DNA from: Streptomyces sp. WAC05374
GTDB taxonomy: Bacteria; Actinomycetota; Actinomycetes; Streptomycetales; Streptomycetaceae
Direction: 5' to 3'
DNA: 64,000 nt
Assembly: GCF_004353505.1 (NCBI RefSeq)
Contig: NZ_SMNQ01000026.1
Span: forward strand, 1 to 64,000
Both the position numbers and the translations under genes were made by a program. This document shows positions 8,692 through 17,179 of the stretch, in pieces. The notes under the pieces are model-generated. The model did no database searches. It worked only from the letters and a program-made list of their open reading frames with translations, and was not told where the DNA came from. Position 1 is the stretch's first letter. Every line of letters begins with the position of its first letter.

Positions 8692-8725
8692 GTGCCCCCG
8701 TTTCCGCGTTCTGGAGCGGGGGCAC
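8692..8725. terminator. Hairpin, 9-bp perfect stem
   Basis: GTGCCCCCG at 8692-8700 pairs perfectly with CGGGGGCAC at 8717-8725 around a 16-base loop. It is 144 bases after the stop of the secreted protein gene. There is no T-tract, which is common for Streptomyces terminators. The rest of 8549-9165 (617 bp) holds no gene I can support. A minus-strand frame ending at 8667 briefly looks protein-like (around AFADGRKLGIRSAYVPDF) but has no start signal or known motif. Confidence 0.5.
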
Positions 8726-9165
8726 AAGCACGCGATGCCGGTGCTTGCGCCGCCGTTCCCGCTCGCCTCCGGTGCCCGCGACGTGTCAGTGCGGCGGGAA
8801 GGCTCAGCAGGAAATCGGGCACGTACGCGGACCGGATGCCCAGCTTCCGTCCGTCTGCGAAGGCCGAGCGCGGCCACCGCGGCTGTCCCGATGGGCTGCT
8901 CAGCAGCGTGAGCCCACGTCCGGGTGCCGGGCTCGGGCGGCGGGGTGGGCCCGGGCAGGACGCTGGTACAGGGCCCTGCGATGGTCAGGTACGTGCGCAA
9001 CGCGTCCGTCTGCACCGAGTTCGGACCGGTGCGGATACCGACTCCCGCCTCGGGTACGTCACTCCGTCGCGGATGGCGGGAACACAGTCCTCGTACAACA
9101 GACGGGACATGCAGACGCGGTGAACAGGTAGTGAGCCCCCATGATGTTCAGCACGATGGTCGGTC

Positions 9166-9726
9166 ATGGACCCCGCTGTCGTAGCCGCGCTCATCACTAC
9201 CCCGACGGCCGTTCTCGCGGCCACGGCCGCCTACGCGGCCGGACGTGCACAGGCTCGCGGAGCGCGGCGAGGACCCGTCGATGCCGTCCGACGTCAGCAC
9301 CACCGGGACGCGTACGTGGTATTCGCCAAGGCAGCGCGCCTCTTCATCGCCTCGACGCATCCAAGGGACTCAGTCGCCATCAGCGTTGCGGGGGAAGACC
9401 CCTCCCAGTTGCTGGGGCGCAGGTCGACTCGAGCTTGGGAACTACGCCGCCAGGCTGATATCAAGCCTTTGCAGGATGCCTTCATCGTGGTGGAGCTGGA
9501 AGGTCCGAGGCGCGTTGCCGAACTTGCTGGGCAGGTTGTCTCCTATGCTCACAGCACTCTCATTGTCATCGGTTCCGTTCAAGTTATGGGATTCCGCCTG
9601 TACGTGACTGATGATGACGAATCCGTTCGGTTCCCTGACCTCCGATCTGCACACGCCGCACTCGTTGCGGCCGTGCAAGCCTTTATGACTGCCGCCAGGG
9701 ACCATCTCAACGGCAGCAGTCGATGA
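9166..9726 (+). CDS. Small membrane-anchored protein of unknown function
   Basis: 186 residues. One N-terminal membrane helix (VVAALITTPTAVLAATAAYA) is followed by a basic stretch (RAQARGARRG) and a cytoplasmic helical domain: QHHRDAYVVFAKAARLFI, FIVVELEGPRRVAELAGQVV, DLRSAHAALVAAVQAFMTAA. I do not recognise the family. Its layout (N-terminal helix, basic hinge, then a helix with R/D...Y...A) is mirrored by the protein at 10191-10760, suggesting two divergent members of one family. Codon use is less GC-biased than the neighbours (GTT, CTT, ATT and AGT are frequent between 9480 and 9680), consistent with recent acquisition. Confidence 0.7.
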   Translation: MDPAVVAALITTPTAVLAATAAYAAGRAQARGARRGPVDAVRRQHHRDAYVVFAKAARLFIASTHPRDSVAISVAGEDPSQLLGRRSTRAWELRRQADIKPLQDAFIVVELEGPRRVAELAGQVVSYAHSTLIVIGSVQVMGFRLYVTDDDESVRFPDLRSAHAALVAAVQAFMTAARDHLNGSSR

Positions 9727-10190
9727 CAATCGCCCCGTATCGCGGTGGCCTGAGGGAGACACATCGCGCGGGGAAGGGGCGCCGCCTGATCGAGGGCGTC
9801 GTCGCCTTTTACTGATCACTCGACGAGCGCGACGCCGACGCGGGTCACTGGGCATGTCCAGGCCGACGTGTGGCCGCCTACCCGGGCGGCGCGCTCAGGC
9901 TTCGTTCGGGCACCCAGTGCTCCCGCCGACTCCACCGTCCGGCGTCGTCCCGCCGGGCGGTTGAGCCAGGCACGGGACGACTTCCCCGCCTCAGCGCGGC
10001 CCTGGCGCCGGCATGCGTCATCCCGGCCACCACCTGTGCGGCGGCGGACACCCGCGCCTGCACCCTCACTGGTCGGGGCCCGCACTCGCATGCACGCCTA
10101 TCGCCTCCGGAGCTGCGCCGACTCGATGATCAGACGACCTGGCAAGTCGTGCAGTCCTACGCTGAGTTACACCCATACAGAGGAGCCTCA
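9727..10190 (+). other. Intergenic region, 464 bp, no supported gene
   Basis: The frame of the next gene is open through this stretch, but the translation is compositionally random and lacks a ribosome site. I see no repeats or RNA genes. The promoter of the gene at 10191 probably lies near its right end. Confidence 0.5.
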
Positions 10191-10760
10191 ATGGTGACTG
10201 CGCCCCCTGCCCTCGTCAGCGCACCTGTGGACAGCACCGGAAGCGCAAGCGCATGGTTCGCGCTTGCCGGCGCCCTCGGAGGAGTGCTGATCACCAGCGC
10301 GATCGCCCTGGCGACAGCCATCCTCAATCACAGATGGCAGACGCGAACCGCCGAGCGAGGGGTGCACTGGGAGTACAGCAGGCAGCTCCGTCAGGATCGG
10401 CTTGAGATCTACTCGAAGTACCTGTCTGCCTGGAACCGCCTCACCCAGCAGCTTCTCGAAGTGAAGAACGCGGTCGACGCCCTTGATCCCGCGCCTCCGG
10501 ACACATCTGAAGCCCGGGCACGGATTCCGGCGGACATCGCCGCAGAGGTCCAGGCCGCCACGGCCTCGTGGCGTGAGGCCTTCAATCTCGTCTTCCTCAT
10601 CGGCGGGCAGGAAGTGGTGGACGCTCTCAACGATCACCGTCGCTCCACGTCCAAGCGGGTGCAGGAGAGCTGGCGTGGTGAATACGCGACCGACGCGGCG
10701 ACGCACATCGCGCTCACGAACGCGATGCGCAAAGACGTCGCAGAGGCACCTTCGAACTGA
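10191..10760 (+). CDS. Small membrane-anchored protein of unknown function
   Basis: 189 residues, starting at ATG 10191 directly behind AGGAG. A membrane helix (SAWFALAGALGGVLITSAI, about residues 19-41) is followed by HRWQTRTAERGVHW. A helical cytoplasmic domain then carries RQLRQDRLEIYSKYLSAWNR, EVQAATASWREAFNLVFLIG and VQESWRGEYATDAATHIALT. Tryptophans and acidic/basic helices suggest a coiled-coil-like bundle. The architecture parallels the gene at 9166-9726. No family is recognised and no function is proposed. Confidence 0.75.
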   Translation: MVTAPPALVSAPVDSTGSASAWFALAGALGGVLITSAIALATAILNHRWQTRTAERGVHWEYSRQLRQDRLEIYSKYLSAWNRLTQQLLEVKNAVDALDPAPPDTSEARARIPADIAAEVQAATASWREAFNLVFLIGGQEVVDALNDHRRSTSKRVQESWRGEYATDAATHIALTNAMRKDVAEAPSN

Positions 10761-11112
10761 TGCGTACCCCCACACCGGACGTCGTGCCGGTCGACGGTGC
10801 GGACAAGACGGCGTCGATGCGCGGTCAAAGCCAGGTGCCGGTCGCCGTCCGAGGGTGACCGCGTCGGCGGGAGGCTCTGTCCCAGACGTGCTCAGCGGTT
10901 CGGTGAGGCGCGACGCCGGGGCGGCTCCACGTCGAGCACCATCCCGAAGCGGCGAGGGTGGCCGGCCGGGTGGCGGACGGCCCGTGGCGCGTGCGGCCGT
11001 CGAGGTGAGGGGCCGGAGCGGCGGGCCCGGGCGGGCCGGCGGCTCCGGCACCATCTCGGCGCGCCGGTGGGCGCAAGGTCAGGGCGGGGGCTTCCCGCTC
11101 CCGGCGTGCGGG
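10761..11112. other. Intergenic region, 352 bp, no supported gene
   Basis: This is a convergent interval between the rightward gene ending at 10760 and the leftward CBS gene ending at 11113. It is GC-rich and without codon bias. Several short GC stem candidates occur, but none is convincing enough to call as a terminator. Confidence 0.5.
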
Positions 11113-11529
11113 TCAGTCGGTGGACATCGCATCGACGAGGTCGCCGACCTTCGGGGCGGGAAGGGCACGGGCGACGTCGGCCTGGGCGACGATGCCGACC
11201 AGCCGGTGGCCGTCGATCACGGGCAGGCGGCGGACCTTGTGCGAGGTCATGGTGCGCAGGATCTCCTCGGCGTCGTCGTCGGCGCCGATGGTGACCGCCT
11301 CGCCCTGCGCGAGGTCACCGGCCTTGACCTGAGCGGGGTCCTTGCCGGCGCCGAGGACCTTCACCACGATGTCGCGATCGGTCAGCATGCCCTTGAGCTT
11401 GTCGTCGGTACCGCAGATCGGCAGGGCACCCACGCCGAGCCGGGTCATCTTCTTCGCCGCGTCAAGAACCGTCTCCTCGGCACCGATGCACTCGGCGCCT
11501 TCCGTCATGATCTCGCGAGCTGTCGTCAT
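11113..11529 (-). CDS. CBS-domain pair protein
   Basis: 138 residues from ATG 11529, preceded by a perfect AGGAGG. It has two CBS motifs: MTTAREIMTEGAECIGAEET through MLTDRDIVVKVLG (about 1-65), then AGDLAQGEAVTIGADDDAEE through VIDGHRLVGIVAQADVARAL (about 70-125). Each keeps the hydrophobic strand, small-residue turn and TDRDI/AQADV ends typical of the family. CBS pairs bind adenosine nucleotides such as AMP, ATP or SAM. Free-standing versions like this are common in Streptomyces and usually act as energy or redox sensors for a partner protein. No obvious partner is adjacent. Confidence 0.92.
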   Translation of the reverse strand: MTTAREIMTEGAECIGAEETVLDAAKKMTRLGVGALPICGTDDKLKGMLTDRDIVVKVLGAGKDPAQVKAGDLAQGEAVTIGADDDAEEILRTMTSHKVRRLPVIDGHRLVGIVAQADVARALPAPKVGDLVDAMSTD

Positions 11530-11744
11530 TCCAGCAGCCTCCTGTTCGTGTGGTGAGGGGTCTGCCCCGGGGCCTGCCCGCCGGCAGGCCAGGGCGGGAA
11601 GACGTGTGCCCCGTGGGCGTGGCGAGTAACGCCGCCCGCCGGACAACCACCCGGCGACCGACCGCGTACCAGCGCTCAACCGGCCTTCACCACCCGCGTG
11701 GTGGTGGCCGGGTAGAGGCGCGGTTCTCGGGGCACACGGGACGC

Positions 11745-12245
11745 ATGCACGGACGTCATGCGCTTCCCGCGAGCCCGGGCTTCGGCCTCGCCCCGCTGTG
11801 GACGACGTCGCCGGGGCGATCCGGCGCCAAGCACGCGCGGCGGGGCCGGACCACCGGCCGGCTCCACCGCCGGTACCTCGCCTACAGAGCGATCCAGTTC
11901 GTCCCGACGCACATCCCGGCCCCGTCCGGCGCCGACGCGCAGTGCCTGCTCCTCGTCCACGCCCGCCAGGTCGTCGGACAGGTCCACTACCGCACCTGCT
12001 CCACCTGCGCGCGCGGAGTGATCACCACCGTCGTGATCGACGAGCGCTTCCGCGGCTCCGGGCTCGGCACCCGCGCCCTGTCCCATCTGCGATCGCGCCA
12101 CCCCGGCACCGCCTGGCACAGCACGGCCGGCATGCGCGCCGCCCGCGACCTGCTCCGCCGCATGGGCATCCCCCACCGCCCCTCCGAAACGCCCTGCCCC
12201 CACGCGCTCCGGCCACCGTCCGCCGCGCCGCACACCGCTGTCTGA
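11745..12245 (+). CDS. GNAT-like acetyltransferase domain protein
   Basis: 166 residues if started at ATG 11745; the exact start is uncertain because the first 40 residues are compositionally poor and a shorter protein is possible. The solid part runs from RYLAYRAIQFVPTHIPAPSG. It contains LLVHARQVVGQVHYRTC, the VVIDERFRGSGLGTRALSHL strand with the R-G-S-G-L-G acetyl-CoA loop, and AARDLLRRMGIPH, the alpha4 region of GNAT enzymes. A CSTCARG cysteine pair sits before the acetyl-CoA strand, unusual for the fold and possibly metal-binding. Substrate unknown. Confidence 0.7.
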   Translation: MHGRHALPASPGFGLAPLWTTSPGRSGAKHARRGRTTGRLHRRYLAYRAIQFVPTHIPAPSGADAQCLLLVHARQVVGQVHYRTCSTCARGVITTVVIDERFRGSGLGTRALSHLRSRHPGTAWHSTAGMRAARDLLRRMGIPHRPSETPCPHALRPPSAAPHTAV

Positions 12246-12305
12246 GATCGATCCCGGCGCGCGGCCGGGGCCGGGCTTCGTCGGGGCTCGGTGATGATGA
12301 CCGTC

Positions 12306-12476
12306 ATGGAGATGGCGGTCGAAAAGATCAAGGTCTGGTTCCGGTTCGTCCCCGCCTTTCACGTGCCCGCCGACGCCGACTTCCCCGGGATCAAGGCCCT
12401 CCTGGCACGGGGGCGGACGGAGGGATGGTGGCACTACGAGGTCGGCTGCGGCACAGCCGAGTGGTGGGGTGCCTGA
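12306..12476 (+). CDS. Small hypothetical protein (56 aa)
   Basis: Short frame with coding-like composition: MEMAVEKIKVWFRFVPAFHV, then DFPGIKALLARGRTEGWWHYEV and a Cys near the end (EVGCGTAEWW). Several in-frame ATGs (12291, 12294, 12306) are possible; I chose 12306 because the upstream residues are only Met/Thr. Family not recognised. It could be a small stand-alone protein or a random frame; the aromatic-rich, non-repetitive translation favours a real product. Confidence 0.45.
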   Translation: MEMAVEKIKVWFRFVPAFHVPADADFPGIKALLARGRTEGWWHYEVGCGTAEWWGA

Positions 12477-12754
12477 CCGCTGCGGGGCCGTCCACCCCTG
12501 GCCTTCAGGACAGGCCTCACGCCACCGCGGCGAAGGACGCCCCGCCCCGCCGGTACAGACGAACAGCACCCGGTGCTCCGCCCGAGCCGTACGAGAGGGC
12601 CGCCGGGCCGACCGGTGCGCTCCCGCCGGCCCCGTCCGCCTCCCGCGGCCTCCGCAGCCCCGACGAGTGACCTCGGCCGGAACGGCCACCGAATCCGCAG
12701 GCCATGAATGTGGTGGCAGTGGGTATGGTGATCTCCGGTACGGAAGGGGGCCCA

Positions 12755-13567
12755 GTGAGGGCGGCGCGGACCATGGCGGCGCTGGACGAGATCGATGTCG
12801 GCGACCACGTCTGCTGGCTGATGGACCCGGTCGGCAGGTTTCCGGACGACGCCGACGCCTTCGTATCGGACGGCGCCCTCTTCGGCGACAAGGTCATCAT
12901 CATCGGCTCCGCCGGTGCGACACGGTGGGCCACGGGACCTGATCGGGACCCGCGGCGGCCGGCCGTGGTCGTCATCGACCCCCACAGCCTCGAGGAGTCG
13001 CTCCTCACCGTCGTCCAGCGAGAGGCGCGACGCGCCGACCGGGAGGGGTTTCGCACGGTGCGGGTACTGACGGAGGCCATACCCCGATCGCGGGGAGCCT
13101 CGCCCTCCCAGTCCCTGCTCGAGGGCGAACTGCTCCTGGAGGAGTTCGCCGCCGAGAGCGGCGCCATGGTGGTCTGCGCCTACCGGTCCGCGCACTGGGA
13201 CACCCTCACCCTGAACCAGGTGATGTGCGTGCATCCGCAGAGTCTGGGATCCTGGTCATCAGGACCGGGGTTTCGCATGTTCAGCACGGGAACGAACTGC
13301 TGGAGCGTCGACGGAGTGATCGACTCCGAGGGCGCGGAGGCGTTCGCTGCCGCCGTGCGGGCGGCCCTCACGCATGCCGAGACGGTACGGCTGCGCTTCG
13401 ACCGGCTCCAGTTGATCGACGCCGCCGGGATGCGCGCCCTGGCCGACGCGGTCATGGACGTACCGGGCCGCACCGTACACATCGAGGGGGCGAACGAGAC
13501 CGTCCGGCTGTGCTGGGACCTGTCCGGCTTCGCCGTACCCGAGGTGCCGGTGGAGATGATCCCATGA
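12755..13567 (+). CDS. MEDS-domain / STAS-like anti-sigma antagonist protein
   Basis: 270 residues from GTG 12755, which sits behind GGAAGGGGG; an upstream ATG at 12704 in frame lacks a ribosome site. The N-terminal half is a MEDS (DcmR-type sensory) domain: IDVGDHVCWLMDPVGRF, GDKVIIIGSAG, VVVIDPHSLEESLL. Residues after about 185 form a STAS-like fold: STGTNCWSVDGVIDSEGAEA, RLRFDRLQLIDAAGMRALAD, RTVHIEGANETVRLCWDLSG. STAS proteins bind anti-sigma or histidine-kinase partners. Its stop overlaps the start of the next gene by four bases (ATGA), so the two products are translationally coupled and probably interact in a partner-switching pathway. Confidence 0.85.
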   Translation: MRAARTMAALDEIDVGDHVCWLMDPVGRFPDDADAFVSDGALFGDKVIIIGSAGATRWATGPDRDPRRPAVVVIDPHSLEESLLTVVQREARRADREGFRTVRVLTEAIPRSRGASPSQSLLEGELLLEEFAAESGAMVVCAYRSAHWDTLTLNQVMCVHPQSLGSWSSGPGFRMFSTGTNCWSVDGVIDSEGAEAFAAAVRAALTHAETVRLRFDRLQLIDAAGMRALADAVMDVPGRTVHIEGANETVRLCWDLSGFAVPEVPVEMIP

Positions 13568-14523
13568 CCACCACCGAGACCGGCCCCGGCATCCAGGAGA
13601 GCAGCGGCTTCCGCCACGAGCTCTACCCGTACGCGGGTGAGGACGCCTTCCTGGGAGGCACCGTCGCGTTCATCCGTGAGGCACTGGAGAGCGACGAGGC
13701 GGTCGTCGTCGCCGTGCCCCGCGGCAAGGAGGCCCTCCTGCGCTCCGAGCTGTCGGACGCCGGACCGGTGAAGTTCGTGGACGCCGCCGAACCCGGGCGC
13801 AACCCCGGCCGCCTCATCGCGGCGTGGCAGGCGTGGATCATGGACCGGGCGGCCGAGGGGCGCCCGGTGCGCGGCATCAGCGAGACGGCCTGGGACGAGG
13901 CTCGTACCAGCGCGGACCGCGCGGAGCTCCGGTACCACGAATGGCTGCTGAACCGGGCCTTCGCCCGCAGCCCCTCGTGGTGGCTGTTGTGCCCGTACGA
14001 CACCAGCGACGCGGAGCCGACGGCCCTGCAGGCCCTCTCCCGCTGCCACCCGTACATCCGGCGGGAGGGCGCCGCCGCGCGCAACGAGTCCTACAAGCCG
14101 CACGAGCCGTACGTGTTCGAGGAGTTGGCCGCGCCCTGCGGCCCGTACGTCGAACTGCCCTTCCGTCACGGTGACCTGACCATCGTGCGCGCGCGTGTGA
14201 CGCACTGCGCCGACGAACACGGCCTGGAAGGCCGCAAGTTGCGCGAGCTCCTGGTGGCCGTGACGGAGCTGGCCACGAACAGCATCCGGCACGCCGACGG
14301 CCGGGGAACACTGCGGACGTGGGCCCAGGACGGCTCGCTGGTCTGCGAGTTCCGGGACAACGGCTACATCGCGGACCCGCTGGCGGGCCGGTGCAAGCCC
14401 TCCCACAACCAGATCGGCGGTCGCGGACTGTGGCTGGTGCACCAGCTCTGCGACCTGGTCGAGATCCGCTCCGCGCCGGAAACGGGAACCGTCATCAGGG
14501 TGCACATGGATCTGCCCGGGTGA
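13564..14523 (+). CDS. MEDS-domain sensor with RsbW-type ATPase domain
   Basis: 319 residues; ATG overlaps the previous stop. Residues 10-190 are a MEDS domain (FRHELYPYAGEDAFLGGTVA, EALESDEAVVVAVPRGKEAL, WLLCPYDTSDAEPTALQAL). Residues 215-318 are a GHKL/HATPase_c domain of the anti-sigma kind: RKLRELLVAVTELATNSIRH is the N-box, EFRDNGYIADPL the G1-like box, and GGRGLWLVHQLCDLVEIRSA the G2 region. No phosphoacceptor His box is visible, so it is more like an RsbW-type anti-sigma kinase with a sensory front end than a two-component kinase. With the STAS protein upstream it forms a self-contained sensing switch; the controlled sigma factor is not adjacent. Confidence 0.87.
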   Translation: MTTTETGPGIQESSGFRHELYPYAGEDAFLGGTVAFIREALESDEAVVVAVPRGKEALLRSELSDAGPVKFVDAAEPGRNPGRLIAAWQAWIMDRAAEGRPVRGISETAWDEARTSADRAELRYHEWLLNRAFARSPSWWLLCPYDTSDAEPTALQALSRCHPYIRREGAAARNESYKPHEPYVFEELAAPCGPYVELPFRHGDLTIVRARVTHCADEHGLEGRKLRELLVAVTELATNSIRHADGRGTLRTWAQDGSLVCEFRDNGYIADPLAGRCKPSHNQIGGRGLWLVHQLCDLVEIRSAPETGTVIRVHMDLPG

Positions 14524-14667
14524 TCCGTCCCGGTGCCTGTGGGGAGCCTCCGTCGACGGTACGTAACCGAGGGCTCGAGTACCGGGTCACCAGGCTCCGC
14601 GAGCATCAGCTCCGACCGGACGACGCCGAGGAACCGCACGGCGCCGGCAACCGCGTCCCGCCCGGGC

Positions 14668-15374
14668 TCAGGGACGGCCACCGCCCACCACGCCGCAACC
14701 ATCCCGAGCTGGTGCGGCCGATCCTTCCGCCGCGCGGGCGAAGGCGAGGATGTCGGGAACTGCCTCGCGCAGACTCGCGAAGTGGCGGTGCACGCCCACC
14801 ACCGCGACCGCGGCGTTGACGCCCCACACCGTCATACCGGCCCGCAGCCCTGCCTCGACTCCGGAGGCGGCGTCCTCGATGACCAGGCAGTCCTCGGGCC
14901 GGGCACCGAGCTGCTCGGCGGCCAGCAGGTAGGGCACCGGTGACGGTTTGCCCTCCTCCACCGCGGCGGCGTCGACGACGACGTGCGGTACCGGCAGGCC
15001 CGTCCGGGCGAACCGCCCGCGCACCCGGTGCTCATAGTTCGAGGTCACCAGCGCCCATGATGCCGCCGGCAGCGCGCCCAGCAGCTCCGCCGCACCGTCG
15101 AAGGCCGCATAGACGCCGGACCGAACGTCGTCGTCCTCCAGTTCGTGCAGCGCAGCCAGGCACTCTTCTGGATCCTGGTCCGGGGCCACCTGCGCGAAGG
15201 TCTCCAGCGGCCGCGTCCTCAGCGCCACGCGACAGACCTCATCCGCGTCCAGCCCGTATCGCCCTGCCCACACTCCCCAGACCCGGCCTGGTTGTCCACG
15301 GCGTCGATCAACGTACCGTCGACATCGAGGAGGACGAACCTTCGCGGGCCGGACTGCACACGCTCATTGGTCAC
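14668..15374 (-). pseudogene. HAD-superfamily hydrolase, single-base frameshift
   Basis: The N-terminal HAD motif I (RRFVLLDVDGTLIDAVDNQ) is in one minus-strand frame. The rest (RVWGVWAGRYGLDADEVCR through motif II LVTSNYEH, motif III/IV KPSPVPYLLAAEQLG and CLVIEDAASGVEAGLRAGM) continues in another. The frames would join if one base were added within 15281-15288, a GGCC/CCC run. Together the parts give a full-length phosphoglycolate-phosphatase-like hydrolase of about 235 residues. Either this is a recent pseudogene or a sequencing error in a GC run. The start is taken as GTG 15374; ATG 15407 is an alternative. Confidence 0.8.
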
Positions 15375-15517
15375 GTCGTGATCATGCCAGGAAGCCCTGA
15401 GGATCATCCACGGAACGACCTCGAAAAATATTCTTCCCGGATGCTGTCACACACGCGTGCCCAGGTCCGTCGGTGCTGTGAAGAGGCCGACCAGGCCCGA
15501 CGTGAAGGAGAGCAGCC

Positions 15518-16006
15518 ATGACGAACACCTCCGTCTCCCGGATGTCGAACCCGGCGGAGTTCGTGCCCGAGGTGAACGATGTCAGCGCGGCCCTGTTCCG
15601 TGCCACCGGGAACCAGTCGGTTCCGCGGACCACGATCAACCTGGTCCACCTGCGTGCCGGTCAGATCGTGCGCAACACCTACCTGACCGTCCTCAACACC
15701 AGCTTCCTGCGCAAGGCCGGCGAGTCGGAGGAGCGGATCACCGCCGTCGCCTCCTGGCAGGACGCCCCCTACTTCACCGACGCCGAGCGGGCAGCCCTCG
15801 CCCTGGTGGAGGCCACGCTCCAGCCCGCCCCGTACGGCAAGGAACGCGTCAGCGACGAGCTGTACGCCGAGGTGGCGAAGCACTACGACGAGAAGGCGCT
15901 GGCCACCCTGACCATCGCGATCGGGCAGATCAACTTCTTCATCGCCCTGGCCGTCATCGGCAAGCCGCAGCCGGTCGCCTCCCTCGCCGACCAGCAGTGG
16001 GACTGA
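15518..16006 (+). CDS. AhpD-like carboxymuconolactone decarboxylase-family protein lacking the CxxC motif
   Basis: 162 residues; ATG 15518 behind GAAGGAGAG. The fold signature is clear: INLVHLRAGQIVRNTYLTVL, FLRKAGESEERITAVASWQD, YFTDAERAALALVEATL and ALATLTIAIGQINFFIALAV. Active AhpD-type members carry Cys-x-x-Cys plus His exactly where this protein reads RNTYLTVLN, so the peroxidatic/resolving cysteines are absent. It therefore cannot use the classical alkylhydroperoxidase chemistry and is more likely a structural or differently catalytic paralogue. It sits alone, divergent from the HAD pseudogene. Confidence 0.85.
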   Translation: MTNTSVSRMSNPAEFVPEVNDVSAALFRATGNQSVPRTTINLVHLRAGQIVRNTYLTVLNTSFLRKAGESEERITAVASWQDAPYFTDAERAALALVEATLQPAPYGKERVSDELYAEVAKHYDEKALATLTIAIGQINFFIALAVIGKPQPVASLADQQWD

Positions 16007-16100
16007 CCCGGACGCGATCACCGAAGCGTCCCGGGCCGCGCCCGCATGGCCCGCGCGCCTGAACCACCCCCGGCAACCCCGGGCCGCCCTCGCCCCGCCC

Positions 16101-16162
16101 CGGCCCGGTCGCCCCGCCCCGGCGGCCGCCCCGGCCCGGTCGCCCCGCCCCGGCGGCCGCCC
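16101..16162. repeat. Two exact tandem 31-bp copies between convergent genes
   Basis: The unit begins CGGCCCGGTCGCCCCGCCCC and occurs at 16101-16131 and 16132-16162 without mismatch, embedded in an almost pure G/C tract (16060-16180). It fills the gap between the rightward AhpD-like gene and the leftward methyltransferase and may act as a bidirectional terminator. Confidence 0.85.
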
Positions 16163-16185
16163 CGGGCCGGCCGGGACGGCGGGGC

Positions 16186-17064
16186 TCAGCGGAGCGCGGC
16201 CCCGCCGCGTACGGCGGTCACGAGCCAGGAACTGCTCCGCAGCCACACCCCGCCATTCCCGTCCGACTCATGCCCGTCCGACTCATGGCGCCGCAGGGCG
16301 GCCGTCAGGGCCTGGCGGGCAGCGTCCTGCTCGGGCGGGGTCACCTGGTCGAGCAGGTGGCGGCCGGGACCGGAATCCAGCAGGAACGCCGCGGCGTCCA
16401 TCGCGTCGGTGCCCCACTTCCCGGCCGCCTCGATGCGCCGCACGTCCACCTTGTCGAACCCGCTGGTGGTGAGCAGGTCGCGGATGCGACCAGGATCGGT
16501 GAGCGAGAACATGCCCGGGCCACCGGGCTTCCCGAACCCGCCGAGCGGCAGAAGGCCGTCCAGTGAGGCCAGTGCCGCGAGCCACTCGTTGGCCTCGGCC
16601 TCGGCCGCGCAGATGAACGCCAGCCGGCCGCCGGGACGCAGCGCGCGGTGGAGGTTGGTGAACGCGGCGACCGGGTCGGAGAAGAAGGTCATGCCGTACC
16701 GGCTGATGACCGCGTCGAACGCCTCGGATTCCAGGGGGTGGACCTGGGCGTCGCCCTGTACGAAGGACACGTTCGCGACCCCTTCGCGTACGGCGCTCTC
16801 CCGGGCCTTGTCGAGCATCGGGCCCGACAGGTCCAGGCCGAGCGCCCGGCCGAGGCCGGCGCGCCGGGCCGCGAGGCGGGTGGTGCGGCCGGCGCCGCAG
16901 CCGATGTCCAGGACGGTGTCGGTTCCGGTGATGGCCGCGGCGTCCAGGAGGGGCTGGTTGAAGCCGTCATTGATGGCGTCCCAGCGCTCCTGGCTGCGGG
17001 CCCACTGCGCGCCCTCGTATCCGTTCCAGGCCTCGGCCTGCGCGGTGTTGGCGAGCTGCTGCAT
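16186..17064 (-). CDS. SAM-dependent class I methyltransferase
   Basis: 292 residues from ATG 17064 behind GGGAG. Motif I is VLDIGCGAGRTTRLAARR (about 51-68), followed by ALGLDLSGPMLDKARESA, VSFVQGDAQVHPLESEAFDA (motif II/III) and LRPGGRLAFICAAEAE (post-III). It belongs to the UbiE/Methyltransf_25-type enzymes that methylate small molecules; substrate unknown. The C-terminal tail has a duplicated HESDG. It is divergent from a TetR regulator across a 116-base gap with two strong palindromes, so it is very probably the TetR target. Loss of repression by a ligand would then induce the methyltransferase. Confidence 0.92.
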   Translation of the reverse strand: MQQLANTAQAEAWNGYEGAQWARSQERWDAINDGFNQPLLDAAAITGTDTVLDIGCGAGRTTRLAARRAGLGRALGLDLSGPMLDKARESAVREGVANVSFVQGDAQVHPLESEAFDAVISRYGMTFFSDPVAAFTNLHRALRPGGRLAFICAAEAEANEWLAALASLDGLLPLGGFGKPGGPGMFSLTDPGRIRDLLTTSGFDKVDVRRIEAAGKWGTDAMDAAAFLLDSGPGRHLLDQVTPPEQDAARQALTAALRRHESDGHESDGNGGVWLRSSSWLVTAVRGGAALR

Positions 17065-17112
17065 GGGGAACTCCCTACCGCCGGGGCGCGCAGGGGCGTC
17101 CCGGCCCTAGTA

Positions 17113-17150
17113 TGGGCAAGTGCCCAAACGGTATGGGCGAATGCCCATAC
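17113..17150. promoter_or_regulatory. Double palindromic operator between methyltransferase and TetR genes
   Basis: 17113-17126 is TGGGCA-AG-TGCCCA and 17131-17150 is the perfect 20-bp palindrome GTATGGGC-GAAT-GCCCATAC. Equivalent bases are 21 apart, two turns of the helix. This is the classic arrangement for two TetR dimers on one face of DNA, placed over the divergent promoters. Confidence 0.85.
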
Positions 17151-17179
17151 TTGCAATGGGCCGTGGAGAAGGGGCTGTT

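Noticed and set aside
8667..8900. A minus-strand frame with protein-like segment AFADGRKLGIRSAYVPDF
   Set aside because: No start, ribosome site or recognised family; too short to support.
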